Assembly (NCBI GenBank): GCA_944390745.1
Contig: CALXQK010000013.1
Location: 186,001-250,000 of the forward strand
Length of the DNA: 64,000 nt
Direction: 5' to 3'
DNA from: an uncultured Duodenibacillus sp.
GTDB lineage: Bacteria > Pseudomonadota > Gammaproteobacteria > Burkholderiales > Burkholderiaceae_F
Below the pieces are notes generated by a model that saw only the letters and a program-made list of their open reading frames with translations, searched no databases and was not told the DNA's origin. Of this stretch, positions 18,089 through 26,727 are shown one piece after another. Both the position numbers and the translations under genes were made by a program. Position 1 is the stretch's first letter; the number at the start of each line of letters is the position of its first letter.

Positions 18089-18745
18089 ATGGAAAAGTTC
18101 ACCGAGATCACGGGCGCGGCCGTTGCGCTTGACATCGACAACCTCGACACCGACCAGATCATGCCCAAGCAGTTTCTGCGCGGCATCGACAAGAGCGGCC
18201 TCGACAAGGGAACGCTCTACAACCAGCGGTTTCTCGCCGACGGCACGCCCAACCCCGAGTCGGCCTTCAACAAGCCCGGCTTTGAGCGCGCCCCCATCAT
18301 CGTGAGCGGCCCCAACTTCGGCTGCGGCTCAAGCCGCGAGCACGCCGTCTGGGGTCTGCAGCAAATCGGCGTTCGCGTCGTGATTGCGCCCTCGTTCGGC
18401 GAAATCTTCTACTCAAACTGCTTCAACAACGGACTGCTTGCCGCGCGCGTCTCGCCCGAGGACTCCCGGCGCCTGCTTTCCGTGATTTCAAGCGACGTCC
18501 CCACCGAGGTGACGGTGAGCCTGCGCGAGTGCAGGATCCTCGTCCCCTCGGCCGGGCTCGAGGTCGCCTTCGCGATCGCCCCGCGGCACCGCACGATGCT
18601 GCTCGAGGGCCTCGACATGCTCGAGAGCACGATGCGCGGCATCGATGAGATCAAGGCCTTCCGCAGCCGGCATGAGGCGGCCTTCCCGTGGATGACGGGC
18701 CTTGCAGGCAAGGCCGCGCGCGTTCTCAAGAGCAGAAGCTCCTAG
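18089..18745 (+). CDS. leuD: 3-isopropylmalate dehydratase small subunit
   Basis: A 218-residue partner of LeuC. DIDNLDTDQIMPKQFL and GPNFGCGSSREHAVWGL are the diagnostic segments that close over the active site. It starts 2 bases after leuC behind AAAGGAGAATAACC, a good ribosome-binding site. The length is normal for the family. Confidence 0.96.
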   Translation: MEKFTEITGAAVALDIDNLDTDQIMPKQFLRGIDKSGLDKGTLYNQRFLADGTPNPESAFNKPGFERAPIIVSGPNFGCGSSREHAVWGLQQIGVRVVIAPSFGEIFYSNCFNNGLLAARVSPEDSRRLLSVISSDVPTEVTVSLRECRILVPSAGLEVAFAIAPRHRTMLLEGLDMLESTMRGIDEIKAFRSRHEAAFPWMTGLAGKAARVLKSRSS

Positions 18746-18784
18746 CCCCTGCCCTCCCGTCGCCTCCCGCCAGCGGGCGAAACC

Positions 18785-18822
18785 GGCGGCTGCCCCTTCG
18801 TAAACCGGCAGCCGCCATTTTT
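18785..18822 (+). terminator. Terminator of leuCD
   Basis: GGCGGCTGCC at 18785-18794 pairs perfectly with GGCAGCCGCC at 18807-18816, followed by ATTTTT. Confidence 0.9.
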
Positions 18823-19125
18823 GTGCTCCGGCGGCGGCCTTCAGTTCCCGCGTCTCCTCTTTTCGACATCTGCTAGGCGAGAGCACTTAGATCAGGGCGC
18901 CTGATGTCAAACATCCGGGAAATTTCTTTGCCCCGCAAAGAGACTCTCGCGTAAACTGAGGCTCTTTCTCTGATAGAAAATGCGCGAACTTGCCCGCATT
19001 TTCCGACAAAAACAAGAATCACCAGCCTCAAGACCGCACAAAAAAAAGGGAGCCGTTCGCGCCGCGGAACACATCCGGCGGCAACCCGGCAGGCGCCCTC
19101 TTGCCTGTGCCCAGGAACATTCCTC
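18823..19125. other. Leader region of the symporter gene
   Basis: About 300 bases without a gene. It contains an AAAATGCG/CGCATTTT hairpin at about 18977-19002 and a small inverted repeat ATCAGG/CCTGAT at about 18892-18905. I looked for a glycine riboswitch, as found before some AGCS genes, and did not see its conserved core. Confidence 0.35.
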
Positions 19126-20502
19126 ATGCATTTTCTCAACGACCTCGTCGGCAACATCAACGGCGTCCTGTGGGGCGTCTTCTGCCTGATTCCGCTTCTG
19201 TGCGGCACCGGCATCTTCTACACCATCCGGCTGCGCTTCGTGCAGGTGAGAAAATTTGGCCTTGCGGCCCGCTACCTCTTCGGCGGCGCCTCGCTGTTCG
19301 GCAAGCGCGCCGACAAGGCCGGCATGAGTTCGTTTCAGGCGCTTGCCACGGCCATCGCGGCGCAGGTCGGCACGGGCAACGTCGCGGGCACCGCGACGGC
19401 GCTCGTCTCGGGCGGACCGGGCGCGCTCTTCTGGCTGTGGGTGGCGGCCTTCTTCGGCATGGCCACCATCTTTGCCGAGGCGGTGCTTGCGCAGGTCTAC
19501 AAGGACAAGGACGCCAACGGCCACGTCGTGGGCGGCCCGGCCTACTACATCACCAAGGGTCTGGGCGAGAGGTTCCGGCCGCTTGCCGTCTTCTTTTCGA
19601 TTGCCATCATCATCGCCCTTGGCTGCATCGGCAACATGGTGCAGTCCAACTCCATCTCCATGGCCATGAAGACGGCCTTTGACATCCCGCTGGTGGCAAC
19701 CGGCATCTTCACGGCCATCGTCTCGGGCCTCGTCTTCTTCGGCGGCGTGGGGCGCCTTGCCAGCGTCACCGAAAAGATCGTCCCCTTCATGGCGGCCATC
19801 TACATCGTGGGCGGCAGCTACGTCATCATCTGCCACGCCTCGCAGATCATCCCGGCCTTTGAGCTCATCTTCACGGCGGCCTTCGATCCCCAGGCGGTCG
19901 GCGGCGGCGCGCTCGGCCTCACCGTGGCCAAGGCCATGCAGTTCGGCGTGGCCCGCGGACTCTTCTCCAACGAGGCCGGCATGGGCTCGACGCCGCACGC
20001 GCACGCCATCGCCAAGGTCGAGCACCCCGTCGAGCAGGGTCTGGTGGCCATGTTCGGCGTCTTCGCCACGCTCATCATCGTCACCTTCACGGGCCTGGTG
20101 GTCCTCGTCACGGGCGTGCTCGACTTCCAAAGCACGGGCATCGAGCTCACGCAGAAGGCCTACAACATCGGCCTGGGCAGCTTCGGCGTGTCCTTTGTGG
20201 CGATCTGCCTGTTCTTCTTCGCCTACTCGACCATCATCGGCTGGTACTTCTTCGGCGAGCAGAACGTGCGCTTTCTCTTTACGGACAAGGGGCTTCCCGT
20301 CTACCGCATCCTGGTGTGCATCTTCATCGTCATCGGCGCCACGCTCAAGGTCGATCTCGTCTGGTCGCTTGCCGACCTCTTCAACGGCCTGATGGTGATC
20401 CCCAACCTGATCGCCCTGCTCGCGCTCAACAAGGTGGTGGTCAACAATCTCGACGACTTCGAGTCGCGGCTTGCCCGCTACGAGGCCTCGCAGAAAAAGT
20501 AG
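19126..20502 (+). CDS. Sodium:alanine (AGCS family) symporter
   Basis: A 458-residue inner-membrane carrier with about eleven helices. Family signatures include GMSSFQALATAIAAQVGTGN and VARGLFSNEAGMGSTPHAHA, with VVGGPAYYITKGLG between. AGCS proteins (AlsT, DagA) import alanine or glycine with Na+. The start at 19126 gives the typical N terminus. It is monocistronic with a terminator 44 bases after the stop. It supports an amino-acid-based nutrition. Confidence 0.93.
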   Translation: MHFLNDLVGNINGVLWGVFCLIPLLCGTGIFYTIRLRFVQVRKFGLAARYLFGGASLFGKRADKAGMSSFQALATAIAAQVGTGNVAGTATALVSGGPGALFWLWVAAFFGMATIFAEAVLAQVYKDKDANGHVVGGPAYYITKGLGERFRPLAVFFSIAIIIALGCIGNMVQSNSISMAMKTAFDIPLVATGIFTAIVSGLVFFGGVGRLASVTEKIVPFMAAIYIVGGSYVIICHASQIIPAFELIFTAAFDPQAVGGGALGLTVAKAMQFGVARGLFSNEAGMGSTPHAHAIAKVEHPVEQGLVAMFGVFATLIIVTFTGLVVLVTGVLDFQSTGIELTQKAYNIGLGSFGVSFVAICLFFFAYSTIIGWYFFGEQNVRFLFTDKGLPVYRILVCIFIVIGATLKVDLVWSLADLFNGLMVIPNLIALLALNKVVVNNLDDFESRLARYEASQKK

Positions 20503-20545
20503 CCGCACCCGACCTGCCGCCCGCGCTCCTGCGGCGGGCATCCGG

Positions 20546-20587
20546 ACTCCGCCTGCTGCCGTCGTGCGCAGGCGGAGTTTTCTTTTC
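20546..20587 (+). terminator. Terminator of the alanine symporter gene
   Basis: ACTCCGCCTG at 20546-20555 pairs with CAGGCGGAGT at 20569-20578, followed by TTTCTTTT. Confidence 0.9.
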
Positions 20588-20714
20588 CCGAAGCCCCGTC
20601 CCTATACCGTTGCGCACGCAAATCCCGCACAATATGTCCTGACTGTCGTCCCGGACTGCGCCGGCAGCCCCGCAAGAGCCCCGCCGCAGGACCATCCCTT
20701 CAGGAGCCAGCGCC

Positions 20715-21929
20715 ATGACCATTGCCGACATCCTTGCCAGCCGCGCCGGAGAGCTTTGCGGCCTTGCCCCCTGCTACGTCTACGACAAGGCGCGGATCCT
20801 GCGCGAGGCCGGGGCCATGCAAAAGGAGTTCTCCGGAGTCGGAATCCTCTACTCGGTCAAGGCCAACCCGCATGCGCCGCTTCTTGCGCTTCTTGCCCGC
20901 GCGGGGCTCGGCGCCGACGCCGCCTCGGCGCACGAAGTGCGCCTCGCCCTTGAGGCGGGCTTTGCGCCCGGGGACATTTTCTACAGCGCGCCGGGAAAGA
21001 CGCGCAGGGACCTCGAGCGCACCCTTGGGTCCTGCACGATCATCGCCGACAGCCTCAACGAGGTGCGGCTGCTTGCGGACGTCTCCTGCGCCCGGGGACA
21101 GACAGCGGCCATCGGCGTGCGGCTTGCGCCCGACTTCGGCCTTCAGGGCGCGGCAGGGCAGCCGTCGAAATTCGGCATTGCACTCGAGGACCTGGGCCAG
21201 CTCAGGGACATTCTTGAGGCCGCGCCGCAGCTGCGCCTTTCGGGCCTGCATCTGCACCTGCAAAGCCAGATGCCGCACGAACAGGCGCTCAGGGACTACT
21301 ACGCCCGCGCCTGCCGGCTCTTTGCGCGGGCCTGCGCATTTCTAAACGCCCCGCCCGGCTTTCTCAACTTCGGCAGCGGCATTTCCGTTGCCTACAACGA
21401 GCAGCGCGACCGCAGGATGCCGCTTGAAGGCCTCGGGGAGGCGCTGCGCCGGGAGGCTGCGCGCCGCCCCGAACTGGCCTCGGCGCGCCTTCTCATTGAG
21501 TCGGGACGGCGCCTGGTGTGCGAAGCCGGCACGTACCTCACGCCCGTGGTCGACATCAAGAGAAGCTGCGGGAAAACGTTCGTCATCGTGCAGGGCGGCG
21601 CCAACGGCTTTCTGCGGCCCGTGTTTGCCGCGCTCGCGCTTGAGGGCAATCCGTCGCCCCGGGTGCAGGAGCCCTTTTTCACGGCGCCCGGGTGCTTTTG
21701 CTTTGACGTCCTTGCGCCTGACGGGCGGCCGCGCGGCGGCGAGCGCGTTCCTGTTGAGCTTGTCGGAAACCTTTGCACGGCCTGCGACACGCTCGGGCAT
21801 GACGTCCTGATTCCCGGCGAGGTCGCCGTGGGTGATCTTGTGGCGGTCTCCAACGCTGGCAGCTACGCGCGCTCGCTCTCGGCGCTCGCCTTTGCCGGCC
21901 ACGAGCCGCCGCGCGAGGTTCTGCTCTAG
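20715..21929 (+). CDS. Fold-type III PLP decarboxylase, diaminopimelate decarboxylase-like
   Basis: A 404-residue enzyme with an alanine-racemase-like TIM barrel and a C-terminal beta domain. Lys49 in YSVKANPHAP is the PLP lysine. HLHLQSQM, FLNFGSGISV (phosphate-binding Gly-rich loop), IESGRRLVCEAGTYL, and the active-site Cys-Asp in GNLCTACDTLG follow. This fits DAP decarboxylase (LysA) and its relatives. The CTACD form differs from the usual LysA CES.D motif and resembles PLP decarboxylases of siderophore or polyamine pathways, so lysA was not assigned. It stands alone between terminators. Confidence 0.75.
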   Translation: MTIADILASRAGELCGLAPCYVYDKARILREAGAMQKEFSGVGILYSVKANPHAPLLALLARAGLGADAASAHEVRLALEAGFAPGDIFYSAPGKTRRDLERTLGSCTIIADSLNEVRLLADVSCARGQTAAIGVRLAPDFGLQGAAGQPSKFGIALEDLGQLRDILEAAPQLRLSGLHLHLQSQMPHEQALRDYYARACRLFARACAFLNAPPGFLNFGSGISVAYNEQRDRRMPLEGLGEALRREAARRPELASARLLIESGRRLVCEAGTYLTPVVDIKRSCGKTFVIVQGGANGFLRPVFAALALEGNPSPRVQEPFFTAPGCFCFDVLAPDGRPRGGERVPVELVGNLCTACDTLGHDVLIPGEVAVGDLVAVSNAGSYARSLSALAFAGHEPPREVLL

Positions 21930-21941
21930 CCCGGGCGGACG

Positions 21942-21990
21942 AAAAAAAGAGGCCGCCGAACGCATCGCTGCTTCATGGGTTCGGCGGCCT
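21942..21990 (-). terminator. Terminator of the flavocytochrome gene (minus strand)
   Basis: AGGCCGCCGAAC at 21950-21961 pairs perfectly with GTTCGGCGGCCT at 21979-21990. On the minus strand it is followed by CTTTTTTT. Confidence 0.85.
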
Positions 21991-22032
21991 GCGGGCGCAC
22001 AGGGCGCCCGGTCAGGGGAGAGAGGATGCAGA

Positions 22033-22063
22033 GCGGGCCGCGGGGCCCGCCCTCTTTTTTTTT
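22033..22063 (+). terminator. Terminator of the decarboxylase gene (plus strand)
   Basis: GCGGGCC at 22033-22039 pairs with GGCCCGC at 22044-22050, followed by CCTCTTTTTTTTT. Confidence 0.85.
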
Positions 22064-22084
22064 GCCTGAAAAAAGACTTTTTGC

Positions 22085-23917
22085 CTACTTTCCAAGCACG
22101 CGGGCAGCGGCGCTTTCCCCGGCGATGCGCCCGAAGGTGATCGTCTCGGAAATCGAGTTGCCGCCCAGACGGTTCTTGCCGTGCACGCCGCCCGTGACCT
22201 CACCTGCGGCATAGAGGCCCTCGATGGGCTTGCCGCTCTTGTTGATGACGCGGGTCTTTTCGTCGAACTTCAGACCGCCCATGTAGTAGTGAATGGCCGG
22301 GGTGATCTCGATGGCGTAGTACGGAGGCGTGTCGACCTTGATCTTGGCGCTGATGCCGGGACGATTGAAGTCCGGATCCTTGCCCGCCTCGGCGTACTTG
22401 TTGTACTGCGCGATGGTGGCCTCAAGGTTCTTCGGATCGACGCCCGCATTGGCCGCAAGCTCGGCAAGCGTCCTGCCCTGGCGCGCCAGCCCAAGCTCAA
22501 AGGCCGCGCCCGTCTGCTTGACGCTCTTTCTCACCTTGTCGTCAAAGATTTCAAAGGCCGTGCCGCCGGTCTGCTTGGCAACGGCCGCGCTCGTGACGTC
22601 GCGCGTGGTGAGCTCGCTGATGAAGCGCTTGCCCTCACGGTTGACGAAGACCGCACCGGCGCCGCGCACCGTCTCGGAGACGATCACGGGCGAGCCGACC
22701 AGAAGCGTCGGGTTGAGCTGAATCTCCTTGGCGTCAACGACGGCTGCGCCGAGCTGCTCGGCAAGGATCATGCCGTCGCCCTGGCTGCCGGGCTGGTTGG
22801 AGGTCTTCACATCGGGGCTGATGTCCGGACGCAGCGACTGCACGAGCTTGTTGTTGGCGCCGATGCCGCCCGTTGCAAGCACGACCGCCTTGGCGTTGAT
22901 GCGGTACAGGCCGGAATGCTTGCCCTTGATGAGCGCGCCCGTCACCACGCCCTTGTCGTCGGTGTAAAGCTTCACAAGCTTGGAGTTCAGGCGCAGATCG
23001 AGCTTCGTCTCGCGGGCGTGGTCGCGGAAGAACTTCGAGAGATACGGACCGACAAACACGCCGCCCGCCGGGCCGTGCATGCGCGCGGCCGAGGCGCCGC
23101 CGCCGAGTCCCACGTGCGAGAGCTCGGCGCCGCGGCTTGCGAGCCACTCGATGGACTCATTGGAGCGCTCGGCGAGGATCTTCACCAGGGCCGGGTTGCT
23201 CACGTTCTTGCCGCCCTTCATGGTGTCCTTGAACATCATCTCGGGATTGTCCTTGATGCCGGCCGCCTTCTGGTACTTCGTTCCGGCGGCGTTCATGCCG
23301 CCCGCGGCAAGCTGGCTGTTGCCGCCCGGAACGGCCATCTTCTCAACCATGATGATGTTCTTGACGCCCGCCTCCTGCGCGGTGAAGGCCGCCATGAAGC
23401 CGGCGGCGCCCGAGCCCACCACGAGAATGTCCGTGGTCTCGGTTCGCTCAGGCCTGGCGTCGGCATAGACCGAAAGGTCCTCGTACTGGCTCGGCACGCG
23501 TCCGCCCTTGCCGTACTTCATGTCCTTCATGCTCGGGAAGTCGTGGCAGTTCGTGCAGTACGCCACGGACTGGGAGTGTCCCGAGTGGCAGGCCGTGCAC
23601 TGCACGTCGCCGAGGTGGCTCTTGTGCGGATTGGGAAGCCCCTCCTTTTCAGTCTTCTTTGCAAGATCGGCCGGGTTGTGGCAGGTCGTGCACTTGGCGT
23701 TGATCTCGGTCTCCGAGTCCGACACCTTGTCGCCGTCGTGGCAGGTGGCGCAGTTGAGCCCCATCTTGCCGTGCGCGCCGGCAAGAAATGAAGCCTTTTC
23801 GCCCTGAGAGTAGCTCTGAACGACATCCTGGGAAAAACCGGCGGCCCAGGCGGACGTGCCGAAGGCCATGGCCAGAAGGGCCGCGCCGGCAAGCATGGAC
23901 ATGCGATGCGATCTCAT
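22085..23917 (-). CDS. Tetraheme flavocytochrome c (periplasmic fumarate-reductase-like enzyme)
   Basis: A 610-residue exported protein. A signal peptide ends at AWA (residue 25). Four c-haem motifs are at residues 56-60 (CATCH), 76-80 (CTTCH), 107-111 (CTACH) and 121-125 (CTNCH), followed by an FAD domain with ILVVGSGAAGF. This is the Shewanella Fcc3/UrdA plan: electrons enter through the haems and reduce a C=C bond at FAD. Equivalents of catalytic Arg402 (TTRD), Glu378/Arg381 (SETVRG), His504 (HYYMGG) and Arg544 (NRLGG) are present. The His365 position is Asn (QLNPT) and the Thr377 position is Ser, so the substrate may not be fumarate. GGAG precedes the start at 23917. A LysR gene is divergent. 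Confidence 0.93.
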   Translation of the reverse strand: MRSHRMSMLAGAALLAMAFGTSAWAAGFSQDVVQSYSQGEKASFLAGAHGKMGLNCATCHDGDKVSDSETEINAKCTTCHNPADLAKKTEKEGLPNPHKSHLGDVQCTACHSGHSQSVAYCTNCHDFPSMKDMKYGKGGRVPSQYEDLSVYADARPERTETTDILVVGSGAAGFMAAFTAQEAGVKNIIMVEKMAVPGGNSQLAAGGMNAAGTKYQKAAGIKDNPEMMFKDTMKGGKNVSNPALVKILAERSNESIEWLASRGAELSHVGLGGGASAARMHGPAGGVFVGPYLSKFFRDHARETKLDLRLNSKLVKLYTDDKGVVTGALIKGKHSGLYRINAKAVVLATGGIGANNKLVQSLRPDISPDVKTSNQPGSQGDGMILAEQLGAAVVDAKEIQLNPTLLVGSPVIVSETVRGAGAVFVNREGKRFISELTTRDVTSAAVAKQTGGTAFEIFDDKVRKSVKQTGAAFELGLARQGRTLAELAANAGVDPKNLEATIAQYNKYAEAGKDPDFNRPGISAKIKVDTPPYYAIEITPAIHYYMGGLKFDEKTRVINKSGKPIEGLYAAGEVTGGVHGKNRLGGNSISETITFGRIAGESAAARVLGK

Positions 23918-24173
23918 GCGGATCTCCTCATCTTTTTATTTTTGAATTTTTCGAACCCCGGACCTTGAAGAAAAGTCCGTGATCCCTGGCTCGACAGGGG
24001 CTGAAAAACGTTTGCAAAGATCGGGCAAAACATTGATTTCCCATGACAGGCAACGTTTTTTCAGTGGAATCTCAGCAATTATTACGGCAACCTTATGTCC
24101 TTCACCATCAATATTTTTTCAATCTTGCCTTCGAAATTTTCGAACGGTTTGAAACATCGCACAAAAGGGATCC
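23918..24173. promoter_or_regulatory. AT-rich divergent control region between flavocytochrome and lysR genes
   Basis: 256 bases, much richer in A/T than the flanks, holding promoters for both divergent genes. TTCGAAA-T-TTTCGAA at 24130-24144 is a perfect 7-base inverted repeat centred 37 bases before the lysR start. A similar TTCGAA half occurs at about 23948-23953, near the flavocytochrome start. These are candidate LysR-binding sites; the palindrome is seen, the binding is inferred. Confidence 0.5.
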
Positions 24174-25097
24174 ATGCATCGCTTCACGCTTGCCGACCTT
24201 GAGGTTCTGTCGGCCGCCGCCGATGAGGAGAACCTCACGCGCGCCGCCCGGCGCGTGCATCTGGTCGCCTCGAGCGCCTCGGCGCACATCAAGAACCTCG
24301 AGGAGGCGCTCGGCGCCCCGCTGCTGATGCGGCGCGTGCGCGGCGTCGAGCTCACCGAGGCCGGAAAAATCGTCAACCGCTGCGCCAAGCAGATCAACCG
24401 CTGCATTGAGCAGATGCAGCGCGACCTGGCGCCCTACACCCGCCACGAGGCGGGCGTCATCCGCATGGTCGCCAACTACGGCGCCTCGTTTGACTTTCTG
24501 CCGGCCAACATCGCGCAGTTTCTCGTCGAATACCCCGAGGTGGACATTGCGCTGTCGCAGCACGGCTCCGACGAAGTCGTTCAAATGGTTGCGGAAAACC
24601 GGGCCGACATCGGCATCGGCGCCTACCGCGGCCCATTTCCAGGCGTTGAGTTCCTGCCCTACCGCCGCGACGAGCTGGTGCTGATCGTGCCCGAGGGGCA
24701 TCCCCTGGCCGCCCGCGAGGCCGTCGCCTTCGAGGAAAGCCTCTCGAGCGAATTCGTCTGCCTTGACGTCTCAAGCGTCATGCAGCGCTTCGTCTTTGAA
24801 AAGGCCCGCGGGCTCGGGCGGCGCATTGCGCCGCGCGTGCATGTGGGCGAACAGTCGCTTCTGATCGGCCTTGTCGCCCAGGGTGCGGGCATTGCCGTCA
24901 TCAGCGGCGCAGCCGCCCGGGCCTTTGATCTGCGCGGCACGCGCATCGTGCGGCTCACCGACGCCTGGGCGCAGCGCGAGCTGCGCATCGCGCTCTCCAC
25001 GCGGCGTCGCGCCGAGACGCGCTGGCTTGCGCCGCTCATTGAGATCCTCACCCGCGACGCCCCGGCCCGGACGGACGCACCCGGCGCGGCGCAGTAA
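24174..25097 (+). CDS. LysR-family transcription regulator, divergent from the flavocytochrome gene
   Basis: A 307-residue regulator. The N-terminal winged helix-turn-helix spans residues 4-63 (LADLEVLSAAADEENLTRAA, then HLVASSASAHIKNLEEALG), followed by a periplasmic-binding-protein-like effector domain. The divergent position over an AT-rich spacer is typical for a LysR protein that controls its neighbour in response to the substrate. It would therefore sense the acceptor reduced by the flavocytochrome. The target and effector are inferred from position only. Confidence 0.92.
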   Translation: MHRFTLADLEVLSAAADEENLTRAARRVHLVASSASAHIKNLEEALGAPLLMRRVRGVELTEAGKIVNRCAKQINRCIEQMQRDLAPYTRHEAGVIRMVANYGASFDFLPANIAQFLVEYPEVDIALSQHGSDEVVQMVAENRADIGIGAYRGPFPGVEFLPYRRDELVLIVPEGHPLAAREAVAFEESLSSEFVCLDVSSVMQRFVFEKARGLGRRIAPRVHVGEQSLLIGLVAQGAGIAVISGAAARAFDLRGTRIVRLTDAWAQRELRIALSTRRRAETRWLAPLIEILTRDAPARTDAPGAAQ

Positions 25098-25284
25098 GTC
25101 CGCGGGCCCGCGGCATCAAGCAGGCCGTCATGCGCCGTCTTTTCTTGTCATTTGTGCTCATTTCTTGCGTATTCATCGCATTTGCGCCGTTTAGAGCCGT
25201 CATGGCGCGCCGCGCCCCGCTAAAGTACGATGCACCGCAATTTCACCTGAGTCCGCCTTTTTTTCCGACTCTCCAGCCCGCACC

Positions 25285-26418
25285 ATGTCCGCACCCCACC
25301 GCATGAGCCGCCGCAAACTCCTTGCCGCCGGCGCCGCACTGGCCGCCGCCGGAACCGCCGCTGCCGCCGCCGTCAAAACCGGCGCCGGAGCGCTTGAGGC
25401 CTTCGGCGGCACGCCCTCGGGGCGGCGGCTTGAACGCATGCAGGCCTCCCCCAACTTCGCCAACGGCGCCTTTCGCAATCTCGAGCCCGTGGTCGACCCG
25501 ATCGACCGCGAGGGCAGCGCGACCAAGATGCTGGGGTTTCTGCTCGAGGACCAGAGCGCGCAGAGACCGCCCGCGGCCCTGCCCTCGGTGAAAGCGAAGC
25601 TTTCCTCAATCGAGGACGGCAGCTTCGTGTGGTTCGGGCACTCGGGCTTTTATCTGCGCCTGGGCGGACTTTCAATCGCCGTCGACCCGGCGCTTCACGC
25701 CTGCTTTCCGATCGGAGGCTTTTTCAAGCCCTTCCCGGGCTCGGACATTCACCGCCCCGGGGACATCCCGCCGCTTGACGTGCTGCTGCTCACTCACGAC
25801 CACTACGACCATCTCGACATGATCACCGTCAAGGCCATCCGCGAGCGGGTCTCGCGCGTCATCTGCCCTTTGGGCGTGGGCGCGCACCTTGAGGCCTGGG
25901 GCTACGCGCCGGAGGTCATCACCGAGCTTGACTGGGGCGAGAGGACGCCGCTGGGCCGGGGAACGGCGACGTGTCTGCCCTCGCAGCACTTTTCAGGCCG
26001 CACCTGGCGGCGCAACACCACGCTCTGGGCGGCGTTCATGCTTGAAATCGAGGGGCTGTGCATCTTTCTGTCCGGCGACGGCGGCTACGGCAGGCACTTC
26101 GCGCAGATCGGCGAAATGTGGCCGCACATCGACTTCGCCGTCCTCGAGGACGGACAGTACAACCGCGACTGGGCCGGCATTCACCTGATGCCGCATGACT
26201 GGCGCATGGCCGCCTCCGACCTGGGACTCTCGGCGGTGTTGCCCTGCCACAACTCCAAGTTCGACCTGAGCCGCCACGCCTGGACCGACCCGATGGAGAC
26301 GGCCGAGGCAAGCGCCCGGGCGCTCGGCCTGACGCTGGTGACGCCGCGCATCGGGGAGCCCGTGCGGCTTGACCGCCTCAAGGACTTCCAGGTCCGCTGG
26401 TGGCGCGAGCTCGCCTAG
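25285..26418 (+). CDS. Exported metallo-beta-lactamase-fold hydrolase (UlaG/NAPE-PLD-like)
   Basis: A 377-residue protein. The N terminus MSAPHRMSRRKLLAAGAALAA carries a twin-arginine motif and a hydrophobic stretch, suggesting Tat export, possibly remaining membrane-anchored. The catalytic core has WFGHSGFYLRLGG, the metal motif LLTHDHYDHLDM (HxHxDH), and further ligands in FLSGDGGYG and LPCHNSKFDLS. This arrangement matches the L-ascorbate lactonase/N-acyl-phosphatidylethanolamine phospholipase D-like branch. Substrate unknown. It is monocistronic, downstream of lysR by 187 bases. Confidence 0.85.
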   Translation: MSAPHRMSRRKLLAAGAALAAAGTAAAAAVKTGAGALEAFGGTPSGRRLERMQASPNFANGAFRNLEPVVDPIDREGSATKMLGFLLEDQSAQRPPAALPSVKAKLSSIEDGSFVWFGHSGFYLRLGGLSIAVDPALHACFPIGGFFKPFPGSDIHRPGDIPPLDVLLLTHDHYDHLDMITVKAIRERVSRVICPLGVGAHLEAWGYAPEVITELDWGERTPLGRGTATCLPSQHFSGRTWRRNTTLWAAFMLEIEGLCIFLSGDGGYGRHFAQIGEMWPHIDFAVLEDGQYNRDWAGIHLMPHDWRMAASDLGLSAVLPCHNSKFDLSRHAWTDPMETAEASARALGLTLVTPRIGEPVRLDRLKDFQVRWWRELA

Positions 26419-26727
26419 CGGCGCGTCCTGCGACAGCACCCGTCGCAGCTCCCTCTACACTTCTCCTCCAGCAAGACGCCCCCGGCCTCCCGCTCCGGCA
26501 CCGTCCCGGGCTATAGTCGCAGGGGCGCGGGCGGCTGCGCCGCGCAAGGCGCCCCTGCCTTCACCCCGGGGCGATGCTTGCGAAAAAGCGCCCATTTTTC
26601 CGTCAACTGACGGGATCGCCGCTTATTTTTCGACAAATCATCCGGATGCGGCACGCCGCCCGGCTTGATTTCGACACCCCCTTGTCCGCCCTGCTGCGGG
26701 CCCACACACACGTTTTCAGAGAGTCCC
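26419..26727. other. Intergenic region upstream of sbcD
   Basis: 309 bases without a gene. AGGGGCGC at 26521-26528 pairs with GCGCCCCT at 26549-26556; no T tail follows. TATAGT at 26512-26517 is a possible -10 box without a good -35. Confidence 0.3.

Noticed and set aside
18880-19125. Possible glycine riboswitch before the AGCS symporter gene
   Set aside because: The conserved glycine aptamer sequences are absent; only simple hairpins were seen.
22181-23791. 536-codon frame antisense to the flavocytochrome gene
   Set aside because: A GC-rich codon-position shadow of the real gene, rich in Arg/Ala/Gly/His with no domain. Other long antisense frames, such as 3394-5103, were rejected likewise.
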